DNA of 12,361 bases from Candidatus Adiutrix sp. (lineage in GTDB: Bacteria; Desulfobacterota; Desulfarculia; Adiutricales; Adiutricaceae). Below, piece by piece: positions 1-6,314 of this stretch. Under the pieces are notes generated by a model. The model did no database searches, had not been told where the DNA came from, and was given only the letters and a program-made list of their open reading frames with translations. The DNA lies in assembly GCA_031285975.1 (NCBI GenBank), contig JAITVE010000170.1, positions 1 through 12,361 on the forward strand, in the 5' to 3' direction. The position numbers were made by a program, and so were the translations under genes. The first letter of the stretch is position 1; every line of letters starts with the position of its first letter.

Positions 1-8
1 AAAGAAAA

Positions 9-25
9 AGAAATCATGGATTTCT
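9..25. repeat. short perfect hairpin
   Basis: Arms agaaatc (9-15) and gatttct (19-25) are perfectly complementary around a 3-base loop. It sits just upstream of the larger inverted repeat at 31-67. No T-tract follows, so it is not an obvious terminator. Function unknown; it could be chance in AT-rich DNA. Confidence 0.35.
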
Positions 26-30
26 AGAGC

Positions 31-67
31 ATTTTGCAATTTACCTGCCTTTAGTAAATTGCAAAAT
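31..67. repeat. 14-bp perfect inverted repeat (stem-loop or operator)
   Basis: Left arm attttgcaatttac (31-44) and right arm gtaaattgcaaaat (54-67) are exact reverse complements around a 9-base spacer. The left arm is directly preceded by ctagagc (24-30). Its complement gctctag occurs not next to the right arm but at 123-129. The structure lies about 75 bases upstream of the small gene at 142. It could be an operator, an AT-rich stem-loop closing a gene left of the window, or a dispersed palindromic repeat. The sequence alone does not separate these. The repeat itself is certain; its role is not. Confidence 0.6.
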
Positions 68-141
68 ACGCAAACATCCGGACGCTTTTTGTTTTTCGCA
101 TATGACCTTGAAATAGAAAAGCGCTCTAGCCCCGAAAGAAT

Positions 142-324
142 ATGGAACATAGAATAAACTGCCGCCAGTGTCGGCACTTCTTCATCACCTGGGAGCCCAG
201 GACTCCCAACGGTTGCCGGGCCATGGGCTTCAAATCCCAGGTGCTGCCCTCGATACACGTTTTTCAAAATTCGGGTGTGGAATGCCGCATGTTCACGCCG
301 CGAAGACCGGCGCAAGACCGTTGA
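142..324 (+). CDS. conserved small Cys-rich protein (zinc-ribbon-like)
   Basis: This 60-residue protein has a CxxC pair at the start (C8, C11, followed by HFFITW), then a GCRAMGFKS stretch with C25, and a late SGVECRMF stretch with C48. The four Cys plus nearby His suggest a bound metal, but that is inference. I recognise the pattern CRxCxHFxITW...GCRAxGFKS...SGxEC as that of short conserved proteobacterial proteins. As far as I recall, databases often label these misleadingly as uracil-DNA glycosylase; the protein is far too short and shows no UDG motif. A weak ribosome site (gaaag) precedes the ATG. The stop is 22 bases before the kinase start, so the two are probably co-transcribed. Function unknown. 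Confidence 0.75.
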   Translation: MEHRINCRQCRHFFITWEPRTPNGCRAMGFKSQVLPSIHVFQNSGVECRMFTPRRPAQDR

Positions 325-346
325 TTATTATGGAGGGCAGGGCGTG

Positions 347-1306
347 ATGGCGAAGCATTATCTGGCTATGGACGTGGGGGGCACCAATATCATCGCCGGG
401 CTGGTGGATGAGGAGGGCCGGGTGGCGGCCCGTCACCGTTTTCCCACCCGCTCCAGCCGTTCCCCCGAAGAGGTGATGGAGGACATGGCCGCGCACCTGC
501 GCGAACTGGCCGCCCTGGCCCCGGAGGGCGGCAAGCCCGAAGCCCTGGCCGTGGGCCTGCCGGGCTGGATAAACCAGCAGGCCGGGATTTTGCTGAAAGC
601 CCCCAACATGCCCGGCTGGGTGGACGTGCCCATGGCCGAGATTATGAGCCGGGCCCTCCACTTGCCGGTCTGCCTGGAAAACGACACCAACCTCTACGCG
701 CTGGGGGAGTGGCTCCACGGGGCCGGGCGCGGGCTGGACAATCTTTTGGTGGTTACCCTGGGCACCGGCGTGGGGGGCGGCCTGATATTGGACGGCCGCC
801 TGTGGAACGGCTCCTTCGCCAGCGCGGTGGAGATTGGCCACCTGCCCCTGGGGCCGGGCGGGGCCCTCTGCGGCTGCGGCCGCCGGGGCTGCCTGGAGAC
901 CGTGGCCTCGGCCACCGGCATGAGCCGCCTGGGCCGCCAGTGGCTGGCCGAAGGCCGCCCCACCGGCTATGACGGCCCGCCGGAAGAGTTAACGCCCAAA
1001 GTCATGCACAGCTTGGCCCAAAAGGGCGACCCCCTGGCCCTGGCGGTTTTCCGCGAGGCCGGGGAGGCCCTGGGGCTGGTGCTGTCGGCCATTTTCAACC
1101 TCTTGGGCATTGAGGGCGTGGTGCTTGGCGGCGGCGCGACCGGGGCCTTTGAGTTCATCCGCCCCTCGCTGTGGGCTTCCCTCGCCGCCCGCGTCATCAT
1201 CACCGAGCCGGAAAACCTCAAACTCCTGGTCAGCCGCCTCGGCGAAGACGCCCCCCTGGCCGGCGGCGCGGCCCTTCTGCGCGAGAATATGTATACGCGG
1301 TCGTAA
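347..1306 (+). CDS. ROK-family sugar kinase (glucokinase-like)
   Basis: A 319-residue cytoplasmic kinase of the ROK family, which phosphorylates hexoses such as glucose or N-acetylated sugars with ATP. Visible motifs are the N-terminal phosphate loop DVGGT (9-13), the sugar-site ENDTN with the expected catalytic Asp (D113), the second phosphate loop LGTGVGGG (138-145), EIGH (162-165), and the ROK zinc signature CGCGRRGC (175-182; C175, C177, C182) followed by LE. There is no N-terminal helix-turn-helix, so it is a kinase rather than a NagC/XylR-type repressor. The ATG at 347 was chosen because ggaggg (332-337) lies 9 bases before it. GTG 344 is possible, and an ATG at 275 lacks a ribosome site and would overlap the previous gene. 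Substrate cannot be read from the sequence. Its last codons are duplicated at 1813-1858. Confidence 0.9.
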   Translation: MAKHYLAMDVGGTNIIAGLVDEEGRVAARHRFPTRSSRSPEEVMEDMAAHLRELAALAPEGGKPEALAVGLPGWINQQAGILLKAPNMPGWVDVPMAEIMSRALHLPVCLENDTNLYALGEWLHGAGRGLDNLLVVTLGTGVGGGLILDGRLWNGSFASAVEIGHLPLGPGGALCGCGRRGCLETVASATGMSRLGRQWLAEGRPTGYDGPPEELTPKVMHSLAQKGDPLALAVFREAGEALGLVLSAIFNLLGIEGVVLGGGATGAFEFIRPSLWASLAARVIITEPENLKLLVSRLGEDAPLAGGAALLRENMYTRS

Positions 1307-1315
1307 TCCCGCGCC
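1271..1315 (+). repeat. ROK-tail direct repeat, copy 1 (intact gene end)
   Basis: This is the functional 3' end of the ROK kinase gene plus about 9 bases beyond its stop. It matches 1813-1858 almost base for base. Shared blocks are gcccttctgcgcga (1271-1284 and 1813-1826), tatacgcggtcgtaat (1292-1307 and 1833-1848) and cccgcgcc (1308-1315 and 1851-1858). There are two substitutions, a 1-base deletion and a 2-base insertion in the second copy. The two copies bracket the YjbR-like gene. Confidence 0.85.
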
Positions 1316-1372
1316 TGCACAGCAGTCCCTATCGAAGGTCTTCCCATAGTATACGAAGGCGGGGTATCATAC

Positions 1373-1786
1373 ATGGCCGATATGGCAAGCCGCACAACGC
1401 CGTGGCCCACAGAGATGATGGAACGCTATCAGTGGCTGGACGAGCGCCTTCAAAACCAGCCCGCCACCATCAAGGAATTTCAGTCAGCCTGGCAGGCGTA
1501 TAAATATCTGTTGCATGGCAAGATGTACGCCTACATCGGCGTGAACGACAAAAACGGCCGCCCCATAATCACCATGAAGCTTGACCCTGCTTTCAGCGAC
1601 GCCATGCGCCGGGAGTATGCCGATGTTGTGCCGGGGTATTACATGAACAAGGAACACTGGAGCACGGTCTATTTAGACGGCGCCGTGCCGCAGGAAGTGC
1701 TTGCCGCCATGGCGCGCGCTTCGTATAAAACGCTCTTTTCATCGCTCAGCAAGAAAGCGCAGAATGAGATAAACAGTCGGAAGTGA
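1373..1786 (+). CDS. MmcQ/YjbR family protein (first of two)
   Basis: A 137-residue soluble protein of the MmcQ/YjbR (CyaY-like fold) family. Its biochemical role is not well established, although members are often labelled DNA-binding. The family pattern runs through the chain: PATIKEFQSAW (30-40), YKYLLHGKMYAYIGV (43-57), NGRPIITMKLDP (61-72), the hallmark YYMNKEHWSTV (89-99), and a C-terminal ASYKTLFSSLSKKAQNEI segment. The ATG at 1373 follows aaggcgggg (1356-1364) by 8 bases; M4 (1382) is an alternative. It is of a different sub-type from the minus-strand YjbR gene at 3771-4154. It lies between the two copies of the ROK tail, which suggests that it arrived, or was rearranged, as a unit. 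No promoter or terminator is evident. Confidence 0.88.
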   Translation: MADMASRTTPWPTEMMERYQWLDERLQNQPATIKEFQSAWQAYKYLLHGKMYAYIGVNDKNGRPIITMKLDPAFSDAMRREYADVVPGYYMNKEHWSTVYLDGAVPQEVLAAMARASYKTLFSSLSKKAQNEINSRK

Positions 1787-1812
1787 ATTAGAAGCCGTTA
1801 CTTGGTTGTGCC

Positions 1813-1858
1813 GCCCTTCTGCGCGAAAACATTATACGCGGTCGTAATAGCCCGCGCC
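1813..1858 (+). pseudogene. ROK-tail direct repeat, copy 2 (degenerate gene remnant)
   Basis: This stretch is a near copy of the ROK kinase 3' end at 1271-1315. Read in frame from 1807 it gives GCAALLREN, against GGAALLREN at the intact end. A 1-base deletion (the G matching 1291) then shifts the frame, so the stop codon of the intact copy is not used. It is too short to encode anything. It is best read as a scar of a duplication or insertion event around the YjbR gene. No similarity continues downstream of 1858, and upstream of 1813 the match fades within about 10 bases. Confidence 0.75.
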
Positions 1859-1920
1859 GCTTGAAGCGCTTTTCGATTTGTGCATATTTCGTTGATTGTA
1901 TGACGTTTGGGAGGTTCCCA

Positions 1921-2814
1921 ATGGTGCCCTGCCGCTTGAGAAGTCTCTTTGTACTGCTGGGGATCCTGGTCATGGTTCCGACGATGGCCTGGGGCGAAGC
2001 TGTGCCCTGCCTCAAAGGCGAAGTCACTTATGAAGGCGGTGCAATTGCCTGCCCGGCTTGCAAGGACTTGGCGACCAATTATCAGCTAAACCCCAGATTC
2101 AGCGATGAAGTCAATGAGCATATGAAAAAAGCTCTGGTCGATGATCTGGAATCAGCCAAGTGGCTGATGGCCTACTTTTCCGACCCGGCTCACAAAGATT
2201 ATGCCGAGGCCAAAAAATGGTTCGGGCGGGCTTTGGGCATTGGAGCCAACGCCGCTGATTTGCGCTTGCCCGGCGGTTATGATGAACCGTATATGACCAC
2301 TGCCTATTTGAAGACCGACCACGGCACAGTCGTCGTCAGCTCATCCTGCTACGATGTGGATGAAAACTGGCAGCCGCGCTGTTTTTATCAATATGTTTCT
2401 TTTTTCCGCACGGAGATAGATGTTCGGCGGGACACATGGAGCAATGGTTTGTGGCTGGGGAATAAAGATTTTAAAGAGAATCTGGTGGCTATAAATTCTA
2501 CGAAAATTTACTTTCAGGATGAAGATAATTATCTCATTGTGTTGCAGTCAACTGGCCGGGATTCTAATTTTTCAAGGGAAGACTATATCAAGAACAGCTT
2601 CAGGTACATCGGCTCAAATGTAAAAAAGGAAAATGCCGGTGTTCAGATTTTTTATCCATATAGAGGTAAGGCGGGGCATAAAGATATTACCGCAGAAGAT
2701 TTGCAACGGCTGGAAGATTTGAAAAAGAAGGCTACGAGTTGCTTTGCCTTTGATATAAATCTTTATCCGGCTAAAGGATATTCCGGCACAAGCTCAAGAT
2801 TGAATCTCCAATAA
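1921..2814 (+). CDS. secreted protein of unknown function, paralogue A
   Basis: A 297-residue exported protein with a classical signal peptide: basic RLR near the N-terminus, hydrophobic core LFVLLGILVMV (9-19), and a likely cleavage near TMAWG|EA (25/26). No further membrane segment is visible. The mature part has C30, C44 and C47 (a CPAC pair), C143, C154 and C274. Residues 78-113 look like one TPR/Sel1-style helical pair (AKWLMAYF, DYAEAKKWFGRALGIGA), but one repeat is not enough to assign the fold. The ATG at 1921 was chosen because gggagg (1909-1914) sits 6 bases upstream; a TTG at 1861 would add 20 residues and bury the signal peptide. The next gene starts 11 bases after the stop. Spaced similarities link the two: C-x-K..TY-x-GGA near the N-terminus, SSC with a second Cys about 10 residues on, and F-R/T-YIGS. 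I do not recognise a family. Confidence 0.8.
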   Translation: MVPCRLRSLFVLLGILVMVPTMAWGEAVPCLKGEVTYEGGAIACPACKDLATNYQLNPRFSDEVNEHMKKALVDDLESAKWLMAYFSDPAHKDYAEAKKWFGRALGIGANAADLRLPGGYDEPYMTTAYLKTDHGTVVVSSSCYDVDENWQPRCFYQYVSFFRTEIDVRRDTWSNGLWLGNKDFKENLVAINSTKIYFQDEDNYLIVLQSTGRDSNFSREDYIKNSFRYIGSNVKKENAGVQIFYPYRGKAGHKDITAEDLQRLEDLKKKATSCFAFDINLYPAKGYSGTSSRLNLQ

Positions 2815-2825
2815 AGGGCCACGTT

Positions 2826-3803
2826 ATGAAGCCGCTTGTTTTTTGCATTGCTGTGTTACTCGTTTTGCCCGCAACGGCTTGGGCGCAGAATCAGCAATTC
2901 ATGGGGCCTCCAAAACCGGCGGTGGAAATGTGCCCAAAAATTACTTACAAAGGCGGTGCCCCCGCCGACCCTACGGCTGAAAGGAGGGCACTTTCAGCGG
3001 CTTCAATTGACCGTTATGAATATGATTTTGCGTATAGTTTGCGGGCCAATCTTCAAGCGGCTATGGCCTTGGGCATAAATGGGAAAATAGATAGAAACTT
3101 CATTGAAGATATATATTCTCGTCCCGGTAAACGCAGTTCCATAAATGACCACGAAGTTACCATTGATGAGTTTTCCTGGGAACTTTTTTATAAAAAGCTT
3201 CTTAAAAAAGTATGCGACGGCGCACAATGGCAACGGTGGTGGGCGAGTTTGCGTCATCTTGATCTGCAGTACCTGGAGTTCCCTGTGCCTTATATGGTAA
3301 ATTCATCTTTTAAGTGTGGTCAGGTTGAAATTGAAACGATAAGCTCGTGCGATATGAGCAATAACTATAAATTCTGCTACAACAGTTATGTGACTTTGGA
3401 TGATGGGCAGGATATAAAGGATTTTTTTCTTTTTGACGGCAATTCCATTGTTGATTTGACCTGTTATCAATCAGATGATAACAGCTATATTACTTTAGTC
3501 AGTGGGAGCTTGCCGACCTTATTTTGGGGAACAGAAAATATTACCATTGTGTATGACACGTATCATTTTTTTCGCAATACTGAATACATTGGTAGTTCGT
3601 ACTATAATGCTGAAGACTACCATTATCGCAGAAATCCGATAGATAACGCCCAAATACCGGGCTTTATTAGGCTGGAACAAGGCACACCTGCCTTCCCGGA
3701 AATTAATACGTCTGACGATGCTGGAATAGAATGTTATAAGTCGGCCATCTTTCAGGGAGTGGATTGGCCGTTAGCCTCTTTCCCCCGGCGTGCTGGAAAC
3801 TGA
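2826..3803 (+). CDS. secreted protein of unknown function, paralogue B
   Basis: A 325-residue exported protein. The signal peptide spans about 1-20 (core VFCIAVLLVLPATAWA, likely cleavage AWA|QN). The mature chain is rich in aromatic residues and Asn/Asp, with C36, C130, C164, C175, C184, C213 and C303. It resembles the preceding protein in CPKITYKGGA (36-45), SSC...CYNSYV (173-189), DDNSYITLVS (217-226) and TEYIGSS (252-258), so the two are divergent paralogues. aaggg (2814-2818) lies 7 bases before the ATG and overlaps the upstream stop, consistent with an operon. The body is AT-rich. The last 11 codons including the stop, however, lie antisense on the GC-rich 3' end of the minus-strand YjbR gene, so the C-terminal tail may be a read-through extension. 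Function unknown. Confidence 0.8.
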   Translation: MKPLVFCIAVLLVLPATAWAQNQQFMGPPKPAVEMCPKITYKGGAPADPTAERRALSAASIDRYEYDFAYSLRANLQAAMALGINGKIDRNFIEDIYSRPGKRSSINDHEVTIDEFSWELFYKKLLKKVCDGAQWQRWWASLRHLDLQYLEFPVPYMVNSSFKCGQVEIETISSCDMSNNYKFCYNSYVTLDDGQDIKDFFLFDGNSIVDLTCYQSDDNSYITLVSGSLPTLFWGTENITIVYDTYHFFRNTEYIGSSYYNAEDYHYRRNPIDNAQIPGFIRLEQGTPAFPEINTSDDAGIECYKSAIFQGVDWPLASFPRRAGN

Positions 3804-4154
3804 TTTCTTCCGCTCTTTCGGCTTCACCAAGTCGTAGCTGCGGGCGATCAGGCGGCGCAGTTCGTCGTCCGGCACGTCGCCGCCGAGGGTGACGGTGTTC
3901 CAGTGGGTTTTGTTCATGTGATAGGCGGGGGCGACGTGGGTGAAAAGCTGGCGCAGGAAGTCGGCGTCCAGGGGTTCGCATTTGAGATTGACGCACAGCC
4001 GCCCGTTCCGCTCATAGATGTGGGCAAAACCTTTTTTGTTGGCGCCGTGCCGCATGACCGTCCAGCCGCCGACGCTGGCGTCGCCGCCGAAGGGATAATC
4101 CTCATAGGAATGCGGCAGCGACAGGCAGTAAGCGATTAATTTTCTGCGCGTCAC
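3771..4154 (-). CDS. MmcQ/YjbR family protein (second of two)
   Basis: A 127-residue YjbR-family protein. It has the N-terminal LSLPHSYEDYPFG pattern (11-23), KKGFAHIYERNGRLCVNLKC (40-59), the family hallmark YHMNKTHWNTV (78-88) and LIARSYDLVK near the C-terminus. I prefer the GTG start at 4154: on the minus strand ggaggg (4164-4159) precedes it by 4 bases. The upstream ATG at 4166 has only a weak tgga and would add four residues. The gene follows the prepilin peptidase by 16-28 bases and so is likely the third gene of the cheY operon. Its 3' end overlaps the convergent secreted-protein gene by 33 bases. It is clearly related to the gene at 1373-1786 but belongs to a different sub-type, so this is not a recent duplication. 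Biochemical role uncertain. Confidence 0.85.
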   Translation of the reverse strand: MTRRKLIAYCLSLPHSYEDYPFGGDASVGGWTVMRHGANKKGFAHIYERNGRLCVNLKCEPLDADFLRQLFTHVAPAYHMNKTHWNTVTLGGDVPDDELRRLIARSYDLVKPKERKKSVSSTPGERG

Positions 4155-4182
4155 GGCTCCCTCCATTCCAGGCGGCTAAGCC

Positions 4183-5070
4183 TTACATCCAGGTGGGCTG
4201 GCCCCCGAGCAGGCCCCAATACCAGGCCAGAAATTCAGGGCCGAAAAACAGGTAGAGCAACGCGCCCAGCACCAGGAAGGGGCCGAAGGGCAACGCTTTG
4301 CGGCCCCAGCCCTCTTCCGGGGGCCGTCCTTTGGAAAACCAAATCAGAAGCCCCGCGCTGAGAATGCCTATCAGCGTAGACCACAGAATCACCATTAAAA
4401 TGGAACGCCAGCCCAGGAACACGCCGATCATGCCCAACAGCGGCGGGTCGCCGTCGCCCATGCCCTCGTGCCCGCGCACCAGCTTGTAGGCCAGGGACAC
4501 CCCCGCCAGCGCCCCCCAGCCCAGGGCCAGCCCGCCCAGGGCCCCGGCCAGGCTGGCCACGTGCGGGCCGCAATCCGGGGCCAGGCGCGTCCACAGGCCG
4601 AACCCGGCCAGTTCCACGGAGGGGTGCACAAACGCGCTCACCAGCCCCAGGGCAATGGTCGGGTACACCAGGCTCATGGGGATAATCATGAGTTCCAGGT
4701 CGATCAGGGCGATGGACAGGAGGCAGCAGAAAAAATAGAAGTAAAAAAGGTAGGCTGTGGACAGGCCGAACACGTGGAACAGATAAACGGACATGAGCCC
4801 GGTCATCAGTTCCACCAGGGGGTAGCGGGCGGCGATGGGTTTGGCGCAGCTGCGGCAGCGGGCCCGGAGCCAGAGCCAGCTCAGGAGGGGGATATTGTCG
4901 AACCAGCTGATCTGCGCCCCACAGGCCGGGCAGAAAGAGCGGCCCGGCTTGGTGAGGCTCAGGTTCTCGCGGGGCAGCCGAAAAATGACCACGTTGAGGA
5001 AACTGCCCACCGACAGCCCGAAAAACAAGGCGAGCAGGTAGAGCCCTCCGGGCGCCGTTGGATACGTCAT
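4183..5070 (-). CDS. pilD: prepilin peptidase / N-methyltransferase (A24 family)
   Basis: A 295-residue inner-membrane aspartic protease of the PilD/GspO type. The family cleaves the leader of type IV pilins or type II secretion pseudopilins and N-methylates the new N-terminus. Seen are the N-terminal GLSVGSFLNVVIFRLPR signature (18-34), the cytoplasmic zinc site C47/C50 and C72/C75 (CPAC, CRSC), a first catalytic Asp in LIDLELMIIP (D124), and the GxGD active site within GMGDGDPP (203-210; D208). Several hydrophobic segments follow. The zinc site and full length indicate a bifunctional enzyme. gagga lies a few bases before the ATG, and the start is 18 bases after the cheY stop. No pilin or assembly ATPase gene is in the window, so its substrate system is encoded elsewhere. 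The second Asp in GDGD is unusual where Tyr is common (GYGD). Confidence 0.93.
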   Translation of the reverse strand: MTYPTAPGGLYLLALFFGLSVGSFLNVVIFRLPRENLSLTKPGRSFCPACGAQISWFDNIPLLSWLWLRARCRSCAKPIAARYPLVELMTGLMSVYLFHVFGLSTAYLFYFYFFCCLLSIALIDLELMIIPMSLVYPTIALGLVSAFVHPSVELAGFGLWTRLAPDCGPHVASLAGALGGLALGWGALAGVSLAYKLVRGHEGMGDGDPPLLGMIGVFLGWRSILMVILWSTLIGILSAGLLIWFSKGRPPEEGWGRKALPFGPFLVLGALLYLFFGPEFLAWYWGLLGGQPTWM

Positions 5071-5088
5071 ATCGCTTCCTCACCCGCT

Positions 5089-5469
5089 TCAGGGAAAGAT
5101 TTTTTCTAGCTTTTCCTGCAACGTGTCGGCGGTGAAGGGTTTCACTATATAGTTGCTGACCTTGGCCTTCACCGCTTCGATAATGTTTTCCTGCTGGGCC
5201 TCGGCGGTGACCATGAGAAAGGGAATGTCCTTGAGGTGCTCGGTGGAGCGCACATGGCGCAGCAGTTCAATGCCGGTCATGTTGGGCATATTCCAGTCGC
5301 TGATGATGATGTCGAACTTTTCAATCTCCAGGAGGGCCGCCGCTTTTTCGCCGTCCTCCGCCTCGGAGATGTTGCTGAAACCCAGCTGGCGCAGAATGTT
5401 CTTCACGATGCGCCGCATGGTGGAAAAATCATCGACCACCAGCACCTTCATGTTTTTGTCGTAACCCAT
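5089..5469 (-). CDS. cheY: CheY-type single-domain response regulator
   Basis: A 126-residue stand-alone receiver domain of the chemotaxis CheY type. All signature residues are present: the acidic pair D13/D14, phosphoacceptor D58 (in IISDWNMP), T88 (MVTAEA), aromatic switch residue Y107, and K110 (VKPF). The sequence STMRRIVKNILRQLG after the acidic pair is typical of CheY that binds the flagellar motor switch. No output domain is present. No che or fli genes accompany it, so a motor role is inference; it could act on pilus motility, given the adjacent prepilin peptidase. ggagaag lies about 7 bases before the ATG. A good promoter stands at 5550-5578. It is the first gene of a probable cheY-pilD-yjbR operon. 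Confidence 0.92.
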   Translation of the reverse strand: MGYDKNMKVLVVDDFSTMRRIVKNILRQLGFSNISEAEDGEKAAALLEIEKFDIIISDWNMPNMTGIELLRHVRSTEHLKDIPFLMVTAEAQQENIIEAVKAKVSNYIVKPFTADTLQEKLEKIFP

Positions 5470-5549
5470 TTGGTCTTCTCCAATTCAGTATTCGCGGCCG
5501 ATTCAGGCGGGCGGCGTGAATCAAATCCGAATGATTGACATATCGGATA

Positions 5550-5578
5550 ATTTTACCAAATTACGCTCAGGATATCAA
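5550..5578 (-). promoter_or_regulatory. sigma70-type promoter for cheY operon
   Basis: On the minus strand, TTGATA (5578-5573) and TAAAAT (5555-5550) are separated by exactly 17 bases. This is a near-consensus housekeeping promoter. Transcription would start near 5543, giving a leader of about 75 bases before the cheY ATG at 5469. On the plus strand the same area carries TTGACA (5535-5540) but no properly spaced -10. Confidence 0.65.
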
Positions 5579-5627
5579 GGCGGGGACAACAGCGCCGTGA
5601 GAATAATGGCCGCCCCCAAGCGCCGCC

Positions 5628-6155
5628 TTATTTCACGGACTGGATGAGCTTGTAATCGTCCAAATATTCCGGGCCTTTGTATAAATCTTTCGCGCCGCTT
5701 TTGACGGCCTCAACCAGGGCCGGGCAGTCGGCGGGCTCGGCCGCCAGCAGCCGTTCCAGGTCGCTGTCCATGACGTTTTTCACGTCCACGGTGATGCCGC
5801 CCAGACTCTTGACCACCCGCAGGGCGCGGCCCAAGGTGTTGCCGTTGCGGTTTTCGAAATTTTGCAGGGCCCGCTTGGCCTCCGGGGCCTCGGCCTGGCA
5901 GGCGGTCAAACGGCGCGAGGTGAGGCTGTAGCCGTTAAAAAGGCGCAGGGCCGCTTTTTTGGCGGCCATTTCGGGCGTGTCGTCGGGCAGGGTTGCCAGG
6001 GTGAAAGCTGGCGCGGACAGGGGGGCGGGCTCGGCCGCCGGGGCGGCTGAAGCCTCCGGCCGGGCCCCGTCCCCTTCCGTTTGGGCTGCGGAAGGGGACG
6101 GGTGGGCCGTCATGGTCAGGCAGATAGCGGCAAAGAGTAGGAAGAACCGGCGCAT
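5628..6155 (-). CDS. small exported protein of unknown function
   Basis: A 175-residue protein with an N-terminal signal peptide (MRRFFLLFAAICLTMTA core, probable cleavage SAA|Q at about 24/25). An Ala/Pro-rich linker of low complexity (about 31-50) follows, then a largely helical C-terminal region with two Cys (C86, C144) that could form a disulfide in the periplasm. The ATG at 6155 was chosen because ggaggt (6166-6161) precedes it by 5 bases. An in-frame ATG at 6218 has no such site and would put 21 residues before the signal peptide. It lies 159 bases downstream of nrdR and 158 bases upstream of cheY, so it may be transcribed alone. I do not recognise a family. The strong Shine-Dalgarno, the export signal and GC-rich codons support a real gene. 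Confidence 0.75.
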   Translation of the reverse strand: MRRFFLLFAAICLTMTAHPSPSAAQTEGDGARPEASAAPAAEPAPLSAPAFTLATLPDDTPEMAAKKAALRLFNGYSLTSRRLTACQAEAPEAKRALQNFENRNGNTLGRALRVVKSLGGITVDVKNVMDSDLERLLAAEPADCPALVEAVKSGAKDLYKGPEYLDDYKLIQSVK

Positions 6156-6253
6156 AAACCACCTCCGAAAAACATTTATAAAAAGGGGACGGGCATGACC
6201 GTTCATCAGTCGCCCCAAATCATGATCCCGGCTGGGTTCAAACTCCGGCCCGC

Positions 6254-6298
6254 TTCAGGCCGCGCTCAAGCCGACAGGTGAACCGGCTTCGGCCTGAA
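6254..6298. repeat. GC-rich imperfect hairpin between nrdR and the exported protein gene
   Basis: Outer arms ttcaggccg (6254-6262) and cggcctgaa (6290-6298) and inner arms aagccg (6268-6273) and cggctt (6284-6289) stack into one 15-bp stem. There is a 5-base bulge on one side and a 10-base loop. It lies 16 bases past the nrdR stop (minus strand), where a terminator would be expected. No T-run follows on the minus strand, so it is at most a Rho-dependent or attenuating structure. Confidence 0.55.
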
Positions 6299-6314
6299 AC
6301 GGATTCCGCTGCCG

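Noticed and set aside
142..324. Uracil-DNA glycosylase label for the 60-residue protein
   Set aside because: Length and motifs do not fit any UDG; only the Cys-rich small-protein pattern is supported.
1861..1920. TTG start giving secreted paralogue A 20 more residues
   Set aside because: It would place a polar segment before the signal peptide, and the ATG at 1921 has a proper gggagg site.
1998..2259. Sel1/TPR repeat assignment for secreted paralogue A
   Set aside because: Only one repeat-like helical pair is visible, which is not enough to assign a repeat family.
4235..5083. A 282-codon minus-strand frame in another phase over pilD
   Set aside because: The pilD frame carries the full motif set and membrane segments; the other frame is Arg/Pro/Gly-rich shadow sequence.
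5535..5551. Plus-strand TTGACA followed by GATAAT
   Set aside because: Only 5 bases separate them, and no plus-strand gene follows.
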